This document shows, piece after piece, positions 8,165 to 16,290 of a stretch of DNA of 64,000 bases. Location of the stretch: assembly GCA_035196065.1 (NCBI GenBank), contig CP136575.1, forward strand, positions 1,331,001 through 1,395,000, given 5' to 3'. The notes under the pieces are model-generated. The model was not told where the DNA came from. It saw only the letters and a program-made list of their open reading frames with translations, and made no database searches. This DNA comes from Sphingobium sp. Its GTDB lineage: Bacteria; Pseudomonadota; Alphaproteobacteria; Sphingomonadales; Sphingomonadaceae. The position numbers and the translations under genes were made by a program. Positions within the stretch are counted from its first letter, which is position 1. The number at the start of each line of letters is the position of its first letter.

Positions 8165-9541
8165 ATGGCATCGCGAGCCGACAAGCTGGCATCGAGCATC
8201 AATTTTTCCAACTTTGGAAAAGCAACCGATTTGAAGAACCGCATCTGGTTCACGATTGGCGCGCTGATCGTTTTCCGGCTTTTGAGCTTCGTGCCGCTGC
8301 CTGGTGTCGATCCGGTGGCGCAGGCCGCGCTTTATGCGAATAATGCGGCAGGCGGTGTCCTCGACATTTTCAATACCTTCTCGGGCGGTTCGCTTGAACG
8401 TATGAGCCTCATCGCGCTGGGCGTGATGCCCTATATCACCGCGTCTATCGTGGTGCAGCTTGCGGCTTCACTGTCGCCAACGCTCGCCGCGATCAAGAAA
8501 GAGGGTGAAAGCGGGCGCAAGAAGCTCAACCAATATACCCGCTATGGCACGGTGTTGCTGACTGCGGTGCAGGGTTATTTCCTTGCTGCGGGGCTTGAAT
8601 CGCTCGCAGCTGCAAACGGCATTCGCGCGGTTGTCGAACCCGGTATGATGTTCCGTCTGGTCGCAACGATCAGCCTTATCGGTGGCACGCTGTTCCTGAT
8701 GTGGCTGGGTGAGCAGATCACCAGCCGCGGTATCGGCAATGGTATTTCGCTGATCATCATGGCGGGCATCGTCGCCCAGATGCCGCGACTGATCGCCAAC
8801 CTTCTCGAAGGCGGCCGCACCGGCTCGATCAGCGGCTATATCGTTGTGGGCTTCATCGCGATGTTCGTCGGACTGACGCTTTTGATCTGCTTTGTCGAAA
8901 GGGCGCAGCGGCGTGTGCTTGTGCAATATCCAAAACGCGCAACGCAGCGCGGGATGATGCAGGCCGACCGCAGCCACTTGCCGCTGAAGCTCAACACCGC
9001 AGGCGTTATCCCGCCGATATTCGCAAGCTCGCTGCTACTGCTGCCTGTCACGATCAGCCAGCTTGGCGGCAATCAGGTTGCCGGTGAAAGTGCGAGCGGC
9101 GATTTCATGATCCAGTTGCTGCAATGGTTGCAGCATGGCCAGCCCGTCTATCTGGCGCTGTATGGCCTTGGCATTGTCTTCTTCTGCTTCTTCTACACCG
9201 CGGTTGTGTTCAATCCGGAAGAAACTGCGGAAAATCTCAAAAAAGCTGGTGGCTTCATTCCGGGCATCCGCCCTGGCAAGAACACCCAGGATTATCTCGA
9301 TTATGTGCTGACGCGCATTACCGTGCTGGGCGCTGCTTATTTGACGTTGGTCTGCCTTCTTCCTGATTTCATGATGGGGCAAACTGGGCAAACGCAGTTC
9401 TTCGTGCTTGGCGGCACCAGCCTGCTGATCCTGGTCAATGTGACGGTCGACACGATCGCACAGATCCAGGGTCATATGATGGCGCACCAATATGGCGATC
9501 TGTTGAAAAAAGCGAAATTGAAGGGCAATCGCGGGCGCTAA
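8165..9541 (+). CDS. secY: Preprotein translocase channel subunit SecY
   Basis: 458 residues with the ten hydrophobic segments expected of SecY, the central pore of the SecYEG translocon in the inner membrane. The signature GDPIVAQAAL-like region (LPGVDPVAQAAL) and LIALGVMPYITASIVVQLA in the N-terminal half, the cytoplasmic loop LVQYPKRATQRGMMQADRSHLPLKLN, and NPEETAENLKKAGGFIPGIRPG in loop C5 are well preserved. It is the last spc gene; adk follows after 45 bases. Confidence 0.99.
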   Translation: MASRADKLASSINFSNFGKATDLKNRIWFTIGALIVFRLLSFVPLPGVDPVAQAALYANNAAGGVLDIFNTFSGGSLERMSLIALGVMPYITASIVVQLAASLSPTLAAIKKEGESGRKKLNQYTRYGTVLLTAVQGYFLAAGLESLAAANGIRAVVEPGMMFRLVATISLIGGTLFLMWLGEQITSRGIGNGISLIIMAGIVAQMPRLIANLLEGGRTGSISGYIVVGFIAMFVGLTLLICFVERAQRRVLVQYPKRATQRGMMQADRSHLPLKLNTAGVIPPIFASSLLLLPVTISQLGGNQVAGESASGDFMIQLLQWLQHGQPVYLALYGLGIVFFCFFYTAVVFNPEETAENLKKAGGFIPGIRPGKNTQDYLDYVLTRITVLGAAYLTLVCLLPDFMMGQTGQTQFFVLGGTSLLILVNVTVDTIAQIQGHMMAHQYGDLLKKAKLKGNRGR

Positions 9542-9586
9542 GTCGCCGCATCGCGGTGCCGGATTAAACGGGCGGGGAACAACAAG

Positions 9587-10243
9587 GTGGGCAAGACGCT
9601 GAACATCATCCTTCTGGGGCCTCCGGGCGCGGGCAAGGGAACGCAGGCAGGTCTGTTGGTTGACACACGCGGCATGGTGCAATTGTCGACCGGCGACATG
9701 TTGCGCGCTGCGGTCAAGGCGGGAACGCCGATTGGCCTGAAGGCAAAGGCCGTGATGGATGCAGGCGAACTGGTTTCGGACGAAATCGTCTCCGGCATCA
9801 TCGGGGAGGCGCTCGATGCGCTGTCGGCCGACACCGGCGTGATCTTCGACGGCTATCCGCGCACTGAGGCGCAGGCCCATTCGCTTGACGAAATTCTTGA
9901 ACAACGTGGCCGCACCCTTGATCATGTGATCGAACTGGTCGTCGATGAAGACGCGCTGGTCGAACGCATCGTTGGCCGTTTCACCTGCGCCAATTGCGGC
10001 GAAGGTTATCACGACCATTTCAAGAAGCCTGCGCAGGATGGCGTTTGCGACAAATGCGGATCGACCGAATTTAAGCGCCGTCCCGACGATAATGAAGAAA
10101 CCGTGCGCACCCGCATGGGTGAGTATCGCGCCAAGACCGAGCCCATCCTGCCGATTTACGAGGCGCGCGGATTGGTCAGCAAAGTTGATGGCATGGCCGA
10201 CATTGGTGACGTGACCACCGGCATTGCCGCCATTCTCGGTTGA
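9587..10243 (+). CDS. adk: Adenylate kinase with zinc-binding lid
   Basis: 218 residues from a GTG at 9587 (RBS ggcgggga at 9571-9578). The enzyme interconverts ATP + AMP and 2 ADP in the cytoplasm. The P-loop GPPGAGKGTQ is at residues 11-20, the AMP-site STGDMLRAA near 34-42, and FDGYPRTEAQ near 88. The lid carries four cysteines (C134, C137, C154, C157), the structural zinc site of long-form adenylate kinases. It follows secY as in most bacteria; the next genes, however, are not rpsM but three inserted genes. Confidence 0.98.
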   Translation: MGKTLNIILLGPPGAGKGTQAGLLVDTRGMVQLSTGDMLRAAVKAGTPIGLKAKAVMDAGELVSDEIVSGIIGEALDALSADTGVIFDGYPRTEAQAHSLDEILEQRGRTLDHVIELVVDEDALVERIVGRFTCANCGEGYHDHFKKPAQDGVCDKCGSTEFKRRPDDNEETVRTRMGEYRAKTEPILPIYEARGLVSKVDGMADIGDVTTGIAAILG

Positions 10244-10304
10244 TTTTGTCGCAGCGTCCGCAATCGCGATTGCCGAGCTGAGGCTCGGTCGGCTAAAGGG
10301 GCGC

Positions 10305-11060
10305 ATGAGCAAATATCTGTTATCGGGCGCCGCATTGTTGGCGCTCATCACGACCCCGGCGCAGGCCGAGGTCAAAACACTTACCGAACAGGGTTTTTCC
10401 ACTCTCCACGCCGCCGACGTGCTCGGCACGCCTGATGATGTTTGGAAAAAGCTGATGTCGCCCAAGGATTGGTGGAACCCCGCGCACAGCTGGTCTGGTA
10501 GCGTTGAGGGTTTCTACATCGATCCGCAGGCCGGCGGCTGCTTTTGCGAACTGATCCAAGAAAAGGACGCAGACGGCAAGATCACGCCCAAGGGCAGCGT
10601 CGAACATATGCGGGTGCTTTTTGCCCAGCCGGGCAGGGTGCTGCGTATGTCGGGAGGGCTTGGTCCATTGCAGGCTGAGGCGGCAACCGGTACGCTGACC
10701 ATCGCCATGGAACCGCTGAAAAGCGGCGGCGGTACGCGGATCAGCTTCTCTTATGTTGTTGGCGGCTATATGCGCTTCAAGACATCGGATATCGCACCAG
10801 CGGTCGATAATGTTCTGCGCGAACAGTTTGAACGGATGATCCGCCCATTGGGCAAGGTCATCGGGAATGAAAGCGCCGAACCCGCCAAAGTTGAAGACAA
10901 GGCAAAGGACGAAGCCGCGAAGGCCGAGGCGGCGGAGCAGCCGGCGCCCAAGCTTGATGTTGCGCGCCCCGATCTTGGCGCGATTGTCGAATCGATCGAA
11001 GTCGAAAAAAGCGGAAAGCCTGAAGCGGTAGAGCCTGATAGCCCGCCGCAGCCGGAATAA
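10305..11060 (+). CDS. Secreted SRPBCC (START-like) family protein
   Basis: 251 residues from ATG 10305 (in-frame starts exist upstream inside the adk end but would spoil the signal peptide). It has a signal peptide (LLSGAALLALITTPAQA, cleavage near residue 22). Residues about 25-185 resemble the SRPBCC hydrophobic-ligand-binding fold: alternating strands, a W-rich stretch (DVWKKLMSPKDWWNPAHSW) and a final helix (DNVLREQFERMIRPLG). The tail is charged, Ala/Lys/Glu-rich and probably disordered. A periplasmic location is inferred and the ligand is unknown. It lies between adk and the protease-rimK pair. Confidence 0.7.
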   Translation: MSKYLLSGAALLALITTPAQAEVKTLTEQGFSTLHAADVLGTPDDVWKKLMSPKDWWNPAHSWSGSVEGFYIDPQAGGCFCELIQEKDADGKITPKGSVEHMRVLFAQPGRVLRMSGGLGPLQAEAATGTLTIAMEPLKSGGGTRISFSYVVGGYMRFKTSDIAPAVDNVLREQFERMIRPLGKVIGNESAEPAKVEDKAKDEAAKAEAAEQPAPKLDVARPDLGAIVESIEVEKSGKPEAVEPDSPPQPE

Positions 11061-11068
11061 TCCGGGCA

Positions 11069-11560
11069 ATGTCCCGGCAGGATGTGGTGCGACCCGCGCA
11101 ACGCAAGATGCGGGTGCGGAGTAAGACCGAGATTGGCTGGTGCGAACTAGTCGACCTTCCCGGATTGGACCTGCGTGAAATCCATGCCAAAATGGATACC
11201 GGGGCAGCGACCAGTTCTATCCATGCCACCGGCATCCGCGCCTTTGAACGCGAAGGCAGGGAATGGGTGGAATTCTGGTTTCGACCTTTTCCGGGGCAGA
11301 AGGCCCGCCGCTTTGAAGCGCCGGTGGTCGACCGGCGGCAGGTGCGCAGTTCGAATGGGGAACAGCAGTACCGTCATGTAATCGAAACGCAGATTTGCTT
11401 AGGCAAATATTGCTGGAAATCTCAGCTGACGCTGGCGAACCGCGCGTCGATGGCCTTTCCCGTCCTGATCGGACGGCGGGCATTGCGCCGCGGTCTCTTG
11501 CTGGTCAACAGCGGACGAAAATGGGTGCTAGGCAAGCCTGCACCATCGGAGGACAAATGA
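11069..11560 (+). CDS. RimK-associated retropepsin-like protease (PF05618 family, RimB-like)
   Basis: 163 residues. The motif [15 protein letters not shown] (D43-T44-G45) is the retropepsin-like active site of the family long annotated as ATP-dependent zinc protease (PF05618). [11 protein letters not shown] near the C-terminus corresponds to the second conserved motif of the fold. In many proteobacteria such genes sit beside or are fused to rimK, and in Pseudomonas the rimABK operon controls ribosome modification. Here the stop overlaps the rimK ATG by four bases, so the two are surely one unit. The substrate is not known from sequence. Confidence 0.85.
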   Translation: MSRQDVVRPAQRKMRVRSKTEIGWCELVDLPGLDLREIHAKMDTGAATSSIHATGIRAFEREGREWVEFWFRPFPGQKARRFEAPVVDRRQVRSSNGEQQYRHVIETQICLGKYCWKSQLTLANRASMAFPVLIGRRALRRGLLLVNSGRKWVLGKPAPSEDK

Positions 11561-12462
11561 AAATCGCAATGCTCGCGCGCAATGCCGGGCTTTATTCACA
11601 CCAGCGTCTTGCCGAAGCGGCTCGGGCGCGGGGCCATGATGTCGACATATTGAACACGCTGCGCGTGACGATGAACATCACATCACACCGGCCAGAGGCC
11701 TTTTACCAAGGTGAGAAGATCAAGCGCTATGATGCCGTTATCCCGCGCATCGGCGCGTCGGTGACATTTTATGGCCTGGCCGTGCTGCGCCAGTTCGAGA
11801 TGATGAAGATCTGGCCGCTCAATGAAAGCGTCGCCATCGGCCGCAGCCGCGACAAGCTGCGGTCATTGCAGATCCTTGCGCGCAAGGGGCTGGGTCTGCC
11901 GGTGACCGCCTTCGCCCATGATCCGCGACAGACCGGCGAGGTGATCCAGATGGTCGGCGGCGCCCCTGTGGTGATCAAACTGCTTGAAGGAACGCAAGGC
12001 ATCGGCGTCGTTCTTGCCGAAACAGAGAATAGTGCACGATCGGTGATTGAGGCGTTTCGCGGTGCGAATGTGAACATCTTGGTGCAGGAATTCATCAAGG
12101 AAGCCAATGGCAGCGATATCCGGGCCTTTGTTATCGGCAACAGGGTTGTTGCCGCAATGGAGCGGCAAGGCGCAGATGGCGACTTCCGGTCGAACCTGCA
12201 TCGTGGCGGAAGCGCGAGCGCGATCAAGATCACGCCGGAGGAGCGCTCGACGGCGGTGCGCGCGGCACGGGCGCTGGGGCTGAATGTCGCAGGGGTTGAT
12301 ATGTTGCGATCAAACCATGGTCCGGTGATCATGGAAGTGAACAGTTCGCCCGGGCTGGAAGGGATTGAAAAAGCCACCAACAAGGATATTGCAACGAAGA
12401 TTATCCAGTTCATCGAGGATAATGCCGTCGCCGGTAAGACCGGGACCAAGGGCAAGGGATAA
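11557..12462 (+). CDS. rimK: Ribosomal protein S6 glutamate ligase (ATP-grasp)
   Basis: 301 residues from ATG 11557, which overlaps the preceding stop (ATGA) and has GGAGGACA just upstream. RimK adds glutamate residues to the C-terminus of ribosomal protein S6 using ATP. The N-terminal lobe ([18 protein letters not shown]), the ATP-grasp nucleotide region ([20 protein letters not shown]), [19 protein letters not shown] and the metal-binding end ([19 protein letters not shown]) are intact. The S6 gene itself is not in this window. Its place between adk and rpsM puts a ribosome-modifying enzyme inside the ribosomal gene block. Confidence 0.95.
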   Translation: MKIAMLARNAGLYSHQRLAEAARARGHDVDILNTLRVTMNITSHRPEAFYQGEKIKRYDAVIPRIGASVTFYGLAVLRQFEMMKIWPLNESVAIGRSRDKLRSLQILARKGLGLPVTAFAHDPRQTGEVIQMVGGAPVVIKLLEGTQGIGVVLAETENSARSVIEAFRGANVNILVQEFIKEANGSDIRAFVIGNRVVAAMERQGADGDFRSNLHRGGSASAIKITPEERSTAVRAARALGLNVAGVDMLRSNHGPVIMEVNSSPGLEGIEKATNKDIATKIIQFIEDNAVAGKTGTKGKG

Positions 12463-12478
12463 GGCCGAGATCCGCGGC

Positions 12479-12507
12479 TTGACACCCTTTGCGACTCACA
12501 TTAGAGG
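12479..12507 (+). promoter_or_regulatory. Candidate sigma70 promoter for the alpha operon (rpsM)
   Basis: In the 179-base gap after rimK there is a perfect TTGACA (12479-12484), a 17-base spacer and TAGAGG (12502-12507), leaving a leader of about 130 bases before rpsM. The -35 is consensus and the -10 weak, which is common in alphaproteobacteria. It would give the alpha operon its own transcription start, consistent with the inserted genes upstream. No other function is seen in the gap. Confidence 0.5.
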
Positions 12508-12641
12508 AACGTCATCCGTCACACTGGTAAAGCCAGCAGCGCTCTTGTGCGCGAGCTGGTTTTTTCTGCGTTGTCGGATCCATCACTTTCGCGTTGAGAT
12601 AGGGTGGCCATTGGCGGCCCTGTGGAGCAAGGAGCAAGAAA

Positions 12642-13010
12642 TTGGCACGTATTGCCGGGGTTAACCTACCGACCAACAAGCGCGTAATCATCGCGCTCAC
12701 CTACATCCATGGCATTGGCCGCACCAAAGCGGTCGAAATTGCAAATACGCTGGGAATCGACCACGCTCGCCGGGTCCAGGATCTTTCGGACGCCGAAGTC
12801 CTGAAGATTCGTGAAACGATCGACGCCGGTTACACCGTCGAAGGCGATCTTCGTCGCAACACCGCGATGAACATCAAGCGCCTGATGGATCTCGCCTGCT
12901 ATCGCGGCCTGCGCCATCGCAAGGGCCTTCCCGTCCGTGGCCAGCGCACGCATACCAATGCGCGCACTCGCAAGGGCAAGGCAAAGCCGATCGCCGGCAA
13001 GAAGAAGTAA
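12642..13010 (+). CDS. rpsM: 30S ribosomal protein S13
   Basis: 122 residues from a TTG start at 12642, chosen because it gives the exact family N-terminus [15 protein letters not shown] and has AAGGAG (12629-12634) at good spacing. S13 sits at the top of the 30S head, contacts P-site tRNA and forms bridges to L5. [37 protein letters not shown] and the basic tail [11 protein letters not shown] are typical. TTG is an unusual start for such an abundant protein and may lower its translation. Confidence 0.98.
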   Translation: MARIAGVNLPTNKRVIIALTYIHGIGRTKAVEIANTLGIDHARRVQDLSDAEVLKIRETIDAGYTVEGDLRRNTAMNIKRLMDLACYRGLRHRKGLPVRGQRTHTNARTRKGKAKPIAGKKK

Positions 13011-13058
13011 GCGCGGTTTTACCGCAGCTTCTCCCAGATACAGACAGGATAGAGCAAA

Positions 13059-13448
13059 ATGGCACGCGAACCTCAGCGCATCAAACGGCGCGAACGCAAG
13101 AACATTTCGGCGGGTGTTGCCCATGTCAACGCCAGCTTCAACAACACGATGATCACCATCACCGACGCCCAGGGCAATGCGATCAGCTGGTCCAGCGCCG
13201 GCATGATGGGCTTCAAGGGCAGCCGCAAGTCGACCCCTTATGCCGCGCAGGTCGCAGCAGAAGATGCCGGCAAGAAGGCAGCGGAGCATGGCGTTCGCAC
13301 CCTCGAAGTCGAAGTCAAAGGTCCGGGTTCGGGCCGCGAAAGCGCGTTGCGCGCACTGCAGGCTGTTGGTTTCACCATCACCTCGATCCGCGACGTAACC
13401 CCGATCCCGCACAATGGTGTGCGTCCGTCGAAGCGCCGCCGCGTCTGA
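13059..13448 (+). CDS. rpsK: 30S ribosomal protein S11
   Basis: 129 residues. S11 lies on the 30S platform and helps form the mRNA exit path. [40 protein letters not shown] and the C-terminal [20 protein letters not shown] are family signatures. It follows rpsM by 48 bases; a terminator-like hairpin lies between it and rpoA. Confidence 0.99.
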   Translation: MAREPQRIKRRERKNISAGVAHVNASFNNTMITITDAQGNAISWSSAGMMGFKGSRKSTPYAAQVAAEDAGKKAAEHGVRTLEVEVKGPGSGRESALRALQAVGFTITSIRDVTPIPHNGVRPSKRRRV

Positions 13449-13462
13449 ACCGTTTTAAGGGC

Positions 13463-13493
13463 GTGGGCGTTATCGCCCACATCCTTCTTTTTT
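13463..13493 (+). terminator. Terminator-like hairpin between rpsK and rpoA
   Basis: Just after rpsK, GTGGGCG (13463-13469) pairs with CGCCCAC (13474-13480) around a TTAT loop and is followed by a T-rich tract ATCCTTCTTTTTT (13481-13493). This has the form of an intrinsic terminator inside the alpha operon. It may act as a partial terminator that sets the ratio of ribosomal protein to RNA polymerase alpha message, or as an end point for RNA processing. Confidence 0.6.
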
Positions 13494-13551
13494 CAGGCGG
13501 TCCGGTACGGTGCACCCAACTGGCCGGTCCCGCCCAACCTAGGGGAAATCC

Positions 13552-14613
13552 ATGTCCGTCAACATGAAGAACTGGCAGGAACTGAAAAAGCCCATGGGCC
13601 TCGAAACGAAGCCCGTAGGCGACGGTCGCCGCAAGGCAACTTTCGTCGCCGAACCTTTGGAGCGCGGTTTTGGCCTGACGCTCGGCAACGCGCTGCGCCG
13701 CGTTCTGCTCTCCTCATTGCAGGGTGCGGCCATCACCTCGATCAAGATCGAGAATGTGCTGCACGAATTCAGCTCGCTCGCCGGCGTGCGTGAGGATGTC
13801 ACCGACATCGTCCTCAACATCAAGCAGGTCGCGCTGCGCATGGAAGGCGAAGGCCCGAAGCGCATGCAGCTCTCGGCTACCGGCCCTGCCACTGTGAAGG
13901 CAGGTGACATTGCTGTCACTGGCGACATCCAGGTGATGAACCCGGATCTCGTGATCTGCCACCTCGACGATGGCGCGACGCTCAACATGGAAATCACGGC
14001 TGACACCGGCAAGGGTTATGTCCCTGCTGTTGCCAACCGTCCGGCTGACGCGCCGATCGGCCTGATCCCGGTGGACTCGCTCTATTCGCCGGTTCGCCAG
14101 GTCGCCTACAAGGTCGACAATGCGCGCATCGGTCAGGAGCTGGATTATGACAAGCTCAACCTGACGATCGAAACCGATGGCACCGTGACCCCGGAAGACG
14201 CTGTGGCTTATGCCGCACGCATCCTTCAGGATCAGTTGCAGGTGTTCGTCCACTTCGAAGAAGCCATGGCTGCAAGTTCGCCGATGATCGGCCTTGCCGC
14301 TGCACCTGCTTCGAGCGACGAATCGGATGCCAACCAGCTCAACCGTTACCTCCTCAAGAAGGTCGACGAGTTGGAACTGTCGGTCCGTTCGGCCAACTGC
14401 CTCAAGAACGACAACATCATCTATATCGGCGACCTCGTTCAGAAGAGCGAAGCCGAGATGCTGCGTACGCCGAATTTTGGCCGCAAGTCACTCAACGAAA
14501 TCAAGGAAGTCCTCAGCTCGATGGGCCTGCGCCTCGGCATGGACATTCCTGGCTGGCCGCCCGAGAATATCGAGGAAATGGCCAAGAAGCTTGAGCAGGA
14601 ACTGCTGGGCTGA
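13552..14613 (+). CDS. rpoA: RNA polymerase alpha subunit
   Basis: 353 residues. The N-terminal dimerisation domain runs to about residue 235 ([23 protein letters not shown] is the assembly motif near 42-64), followed by a linker with Ala/Ser and the C-terminal domain (about 265-340: [26 protein letters not shown] with the [23 protein letters not shown] helix) that binds UP elements and activators. It is a little longer than E. coli alpha (329 aa). It is followed by a palindrome and rplQ. Confidence 0.99.
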   Translation: MSVNMKNWQELKKPMGLETKPVGDGRRKATFVAEPLERGFGLTLGNALRRVLLSSLQGAAITSIKIENVLHEFSSLAGVREDVTDIVLNIKQVALRMEGEGPKRMQLSATGPATVKAGDIAVTGDIQVMNPDLVICHLDDGATLNMEITADTGKGYVPAVANRPADAPIGLIPVDSLYSPVRQVAYKVDNARIGQELDYDKLNLTIETDGTVTPEDAVAYAARILQDQLQVFVHFEEAMAASSPMIGLAAAPASSDESDANQLNRYLLKKVDELELSVRSANCLKNDNIIYIGDLVQKSEAEMLRTPNFGRKSLNEIKEVLSSMGLRLGMDIPGWPPENIEEMAKKLEQELLG

Positions 14614-14623
14614 ACCTAATAAA

Positions 14624-14645
14624 CCTCTCCCCTTCAGGGGAGAGG
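14624..14645. repeat. CCTCTCCCC palindrome between rpoA and rplQ
   Basis: CCTCTCCCC (14624-14632) pairs perfectly with GGGGAGAGG (14637-14645) around TTCA. It is ten bases after the rpoA stop, and 82 bases before rplQ. It is followed by AAAAGG, not a T run, so it is a member of the dispersed palindrome family of this chromosome rather than a normal terminator. Confidence 0.75.
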
Positions 14646-14727
14646 AAAAGGGCAACTGGCAGCGGCCCGAATTGCTGCCTGGACTGGGGTACCTTGCACG
14701 GCCCTCTTACGAACGAAGGAAAAGATC

Positions 14728-15144
14728 ATGCGCCATAAGGTTGGCCAACGTAAACTGAACCGCACCGGCAGCCATCGCATTGCGATGCTGCGCAACATGG
14801 CGGCTTCGCTCATCAAGCATGAACAGATCACCACCGGCGTTGCCAAGGCGAAAGAACTTCGCCCCTATGTCGAAAAGCTGATCACGCTTGCAAAGAAGGG
14901 CGGCCTTTCCAACCGTCGCCTCGCGCACAGCCGCCTGATGGACGATGCGCAGCTTGCCAAGCTGTTTGATGTGCTTGCGACCCGCTATGCTGATCGCAAC
15001 GGCGGTTACACCCGCATCATCAAGGCCGGTTACCGCGCCTCGGACGCATCGCCGATGGCGATCATCGAACTGGTTGATCGCGACACCAGCGCCAAGGGTC
15101 AGGACTCTGGCCCGGTTGAAGCGGATCTGGAAGAAGCGGCCTGA
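14728..15144 (+). CDS. rplQ: 50S ribosomal protein L17
   Basis: 138 residues. L17 sits at the base of the large subunit near the exit tunnel. The start [20 protein letters not shown] and [25 protein letters not shown] are diagnostic. The C-terminal part beyond the E. coli end is acidic ([12 protein letters not shown]). The frame has an AAGGAAAAG sequence upstream and is the last gene of the alpha operon. Confidence 0.98.
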   Translation: MRHKVGQRKLNRTGSHRIAMLRNMAASLIKHEQITTGVAKAKELRPYVEKLITLAKKGGLSNRRLAHSRLMDDAQLAKLFDVLATRYADRNGGYTRIIKAGYRASDASPMAIIELVDRDTSAKGQDSGPVEADLEEAA

Positions 15145-15170
15145 TCGCTTTCTTCGACTGAAATGCAAAA

Positions 15171-15199
15171 GGGCGGTCCCGGCTGGGGCCGCCCTTTTT
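15171..15199 (+). terminator. Intrinsic terminator of the alpha operon
   Basis: GGGCGGTCCC (15171-15180) pairs with GGGGCCGCCC (15185-15194 region, one G-U pair) around a short loop and is followed by TTTTT. An AAAA run precedes the stem, so it can also work for the convergent gene whose stop is at 15207. This is the strongest terminator in the first 30 kb. Confidence 0.9.
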
Positions 15200-15206
15200 C
15201 GTTTGT

Positions 15207-15653
15207 TTATGGTGATCTCGGCAATTGCCCTATGACGACAGCCCGCATCGCCAAAAACCAGACCGCCCAAAAAAATAGGTAGATGGCCAGCATATGTTCA
15301 TACCACGCATAGGCCGTTCCCAAATCGATCATCGACAATGCCATAAAGGCGATTGCGCATCCGCCCAATGTGATGCTGGCGGTGCTTGAACGAATAGGCC
15401 GGCACCTATCCCATGCAAAGAAGCGGTTATTGGGATTGTACCGACCTAACATCAGCCATGTGAAAAAAAGCAGAAAAGGAGCCACAATCATCCAAACTAC
15501 GAGATTGCCGATTATAGGGATGCCAATTGAATCCCCGTCCGCGGGCAACCGGCCGGATATTCCCAGATTCCAGAAAAAAATGTGGATGATGATCGGTTGG
15601 GTGATCACCAGTGCCCAAGTGGAAAGCCATAAAGGTGTTGGCGTCTTCGGCAT
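15207..15653 (-). CDS. Hypothetical membrane protein (about four helices)
   Basis: 148 residues, not recognised. Four hydrophobic stretches are visible: near 11-28 (TWALVITQPIIIHIFFW), 46-68 (IGNLVVWMIVAPFLLFFTWL), 90-110 (ASITLGGCAIAFMALSMI) and 118-140 (YEHMLAIYLFFWAVWFLAM). Polar loops carry RYNPNNRFFAWDR. No enzyme motif is seen. It begins three bases after the end of the next membrane protein gene and is probably co-transcribed with it. Convergent with rplQ. Confidence 0.65.
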   Translation of the reverse strand: MPKTPTPLWLSTWALVITQPIIIHIFFWNLGISGRLPADGDSIGIPIIGNLVVWMIVAPFLLFFTWLMLGRYNPNNRFFAWDRCRPIRSSTASITLGGCAIAFMALSMIDLGTAYAWYEHMLAIYLFFWAVWFLAMRAVVIGQLPRSP

Positions 15654-15656
15654 GCA

Positions 15657-16202
15657 TTAAGTCTCCCGGCTGGCGTGGAACAATGTTGCCGAGAAGAACC
15701 ACAGGCTCGACAGGATCAGAGTGAAGATGCCGCCGCGCATGTCTGCGCCCAGCACGCCGAAGCCGAAGCCGATGGCTGCCTGTGCCAAACCAGCAAGCAG
15801 CATGGCCCGTGCCAGTGCCGTGTTGCGAAAGCGGCCCAGAATTGCACCGCCCAATGCAATCAGCAACACGGCGATGAACAGCAGGTTGATCGGGTTATTC
15901 TCATTTCCGATCATGCCTATGGCGAGGTTTGACCAGACGACCACGAAGCCGGAAAAAGTCCCGAAAAAGGCACCGATGCGGTAGAACCAGTTTGATGATA
16001 GCCGCACGGCCAGTTCGACAAGGCCGCCGACGATGGAAAAGATAAGGCCTGCGACGATGAAATCGGTTTCGTCCCAATTGACCTCATCGGTGAATTGCAT
16101 TGCTACCGCTGGAAGCAGGAGCAAACAGCCCAATCCCCCCCAGCCGATGATTCGCCCGGGGGAAGTGCCGGATTTTTTTGCGTCCAGATTCTGCTGTTGC
16201 AT
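15657..16202 (-). CDS. Hypothetical integral membrane protein
   Basis: 181 residues with five or six hydrophobic segments: about 17-37 (IIGWGGLGCLLLLPAVAMQF), 46-68, 74-95 (FYRIGAFFGTFSGFVVVWSN), 104-122 (INLLFIAVLLIALGGAILG), 130-150 and 155-175. The N-terminal polar stretch MQQQNLDAKKSG faces the cytoplasm in the likely topology. No known catalytic motif was recognised. It is divergent from the winged-helix membrane regulator at 16291 with only 88 bases between them, so that regulator could control it; this is inference from position. Confidence 0.6.
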   Translation of the reverse strand: MQQQNLDAKKSGTSPGRIIGWGGLGCLLLLPAVAMQFTDEVNWDETDFIVAGLIFSIVGGLVELAVRLSSNWFYRIGAFFGTFSGFVVVWSNLAIGMIGNENNPINLLFIAVLLIALGGAILGRFRNTALARAMLLAGLAQAAIGFGFGVLGADMRGGIFTLILSSLWFFSATLFHASRET

Positions 16203-16290
16203 TGCTTTTGCCTCGATACATGAATGAAATAGCGGGCTAAGTCAGGACGGCATGCAAAGGCATGAGCAACTTGTGAGTAATTGGTGAAAA

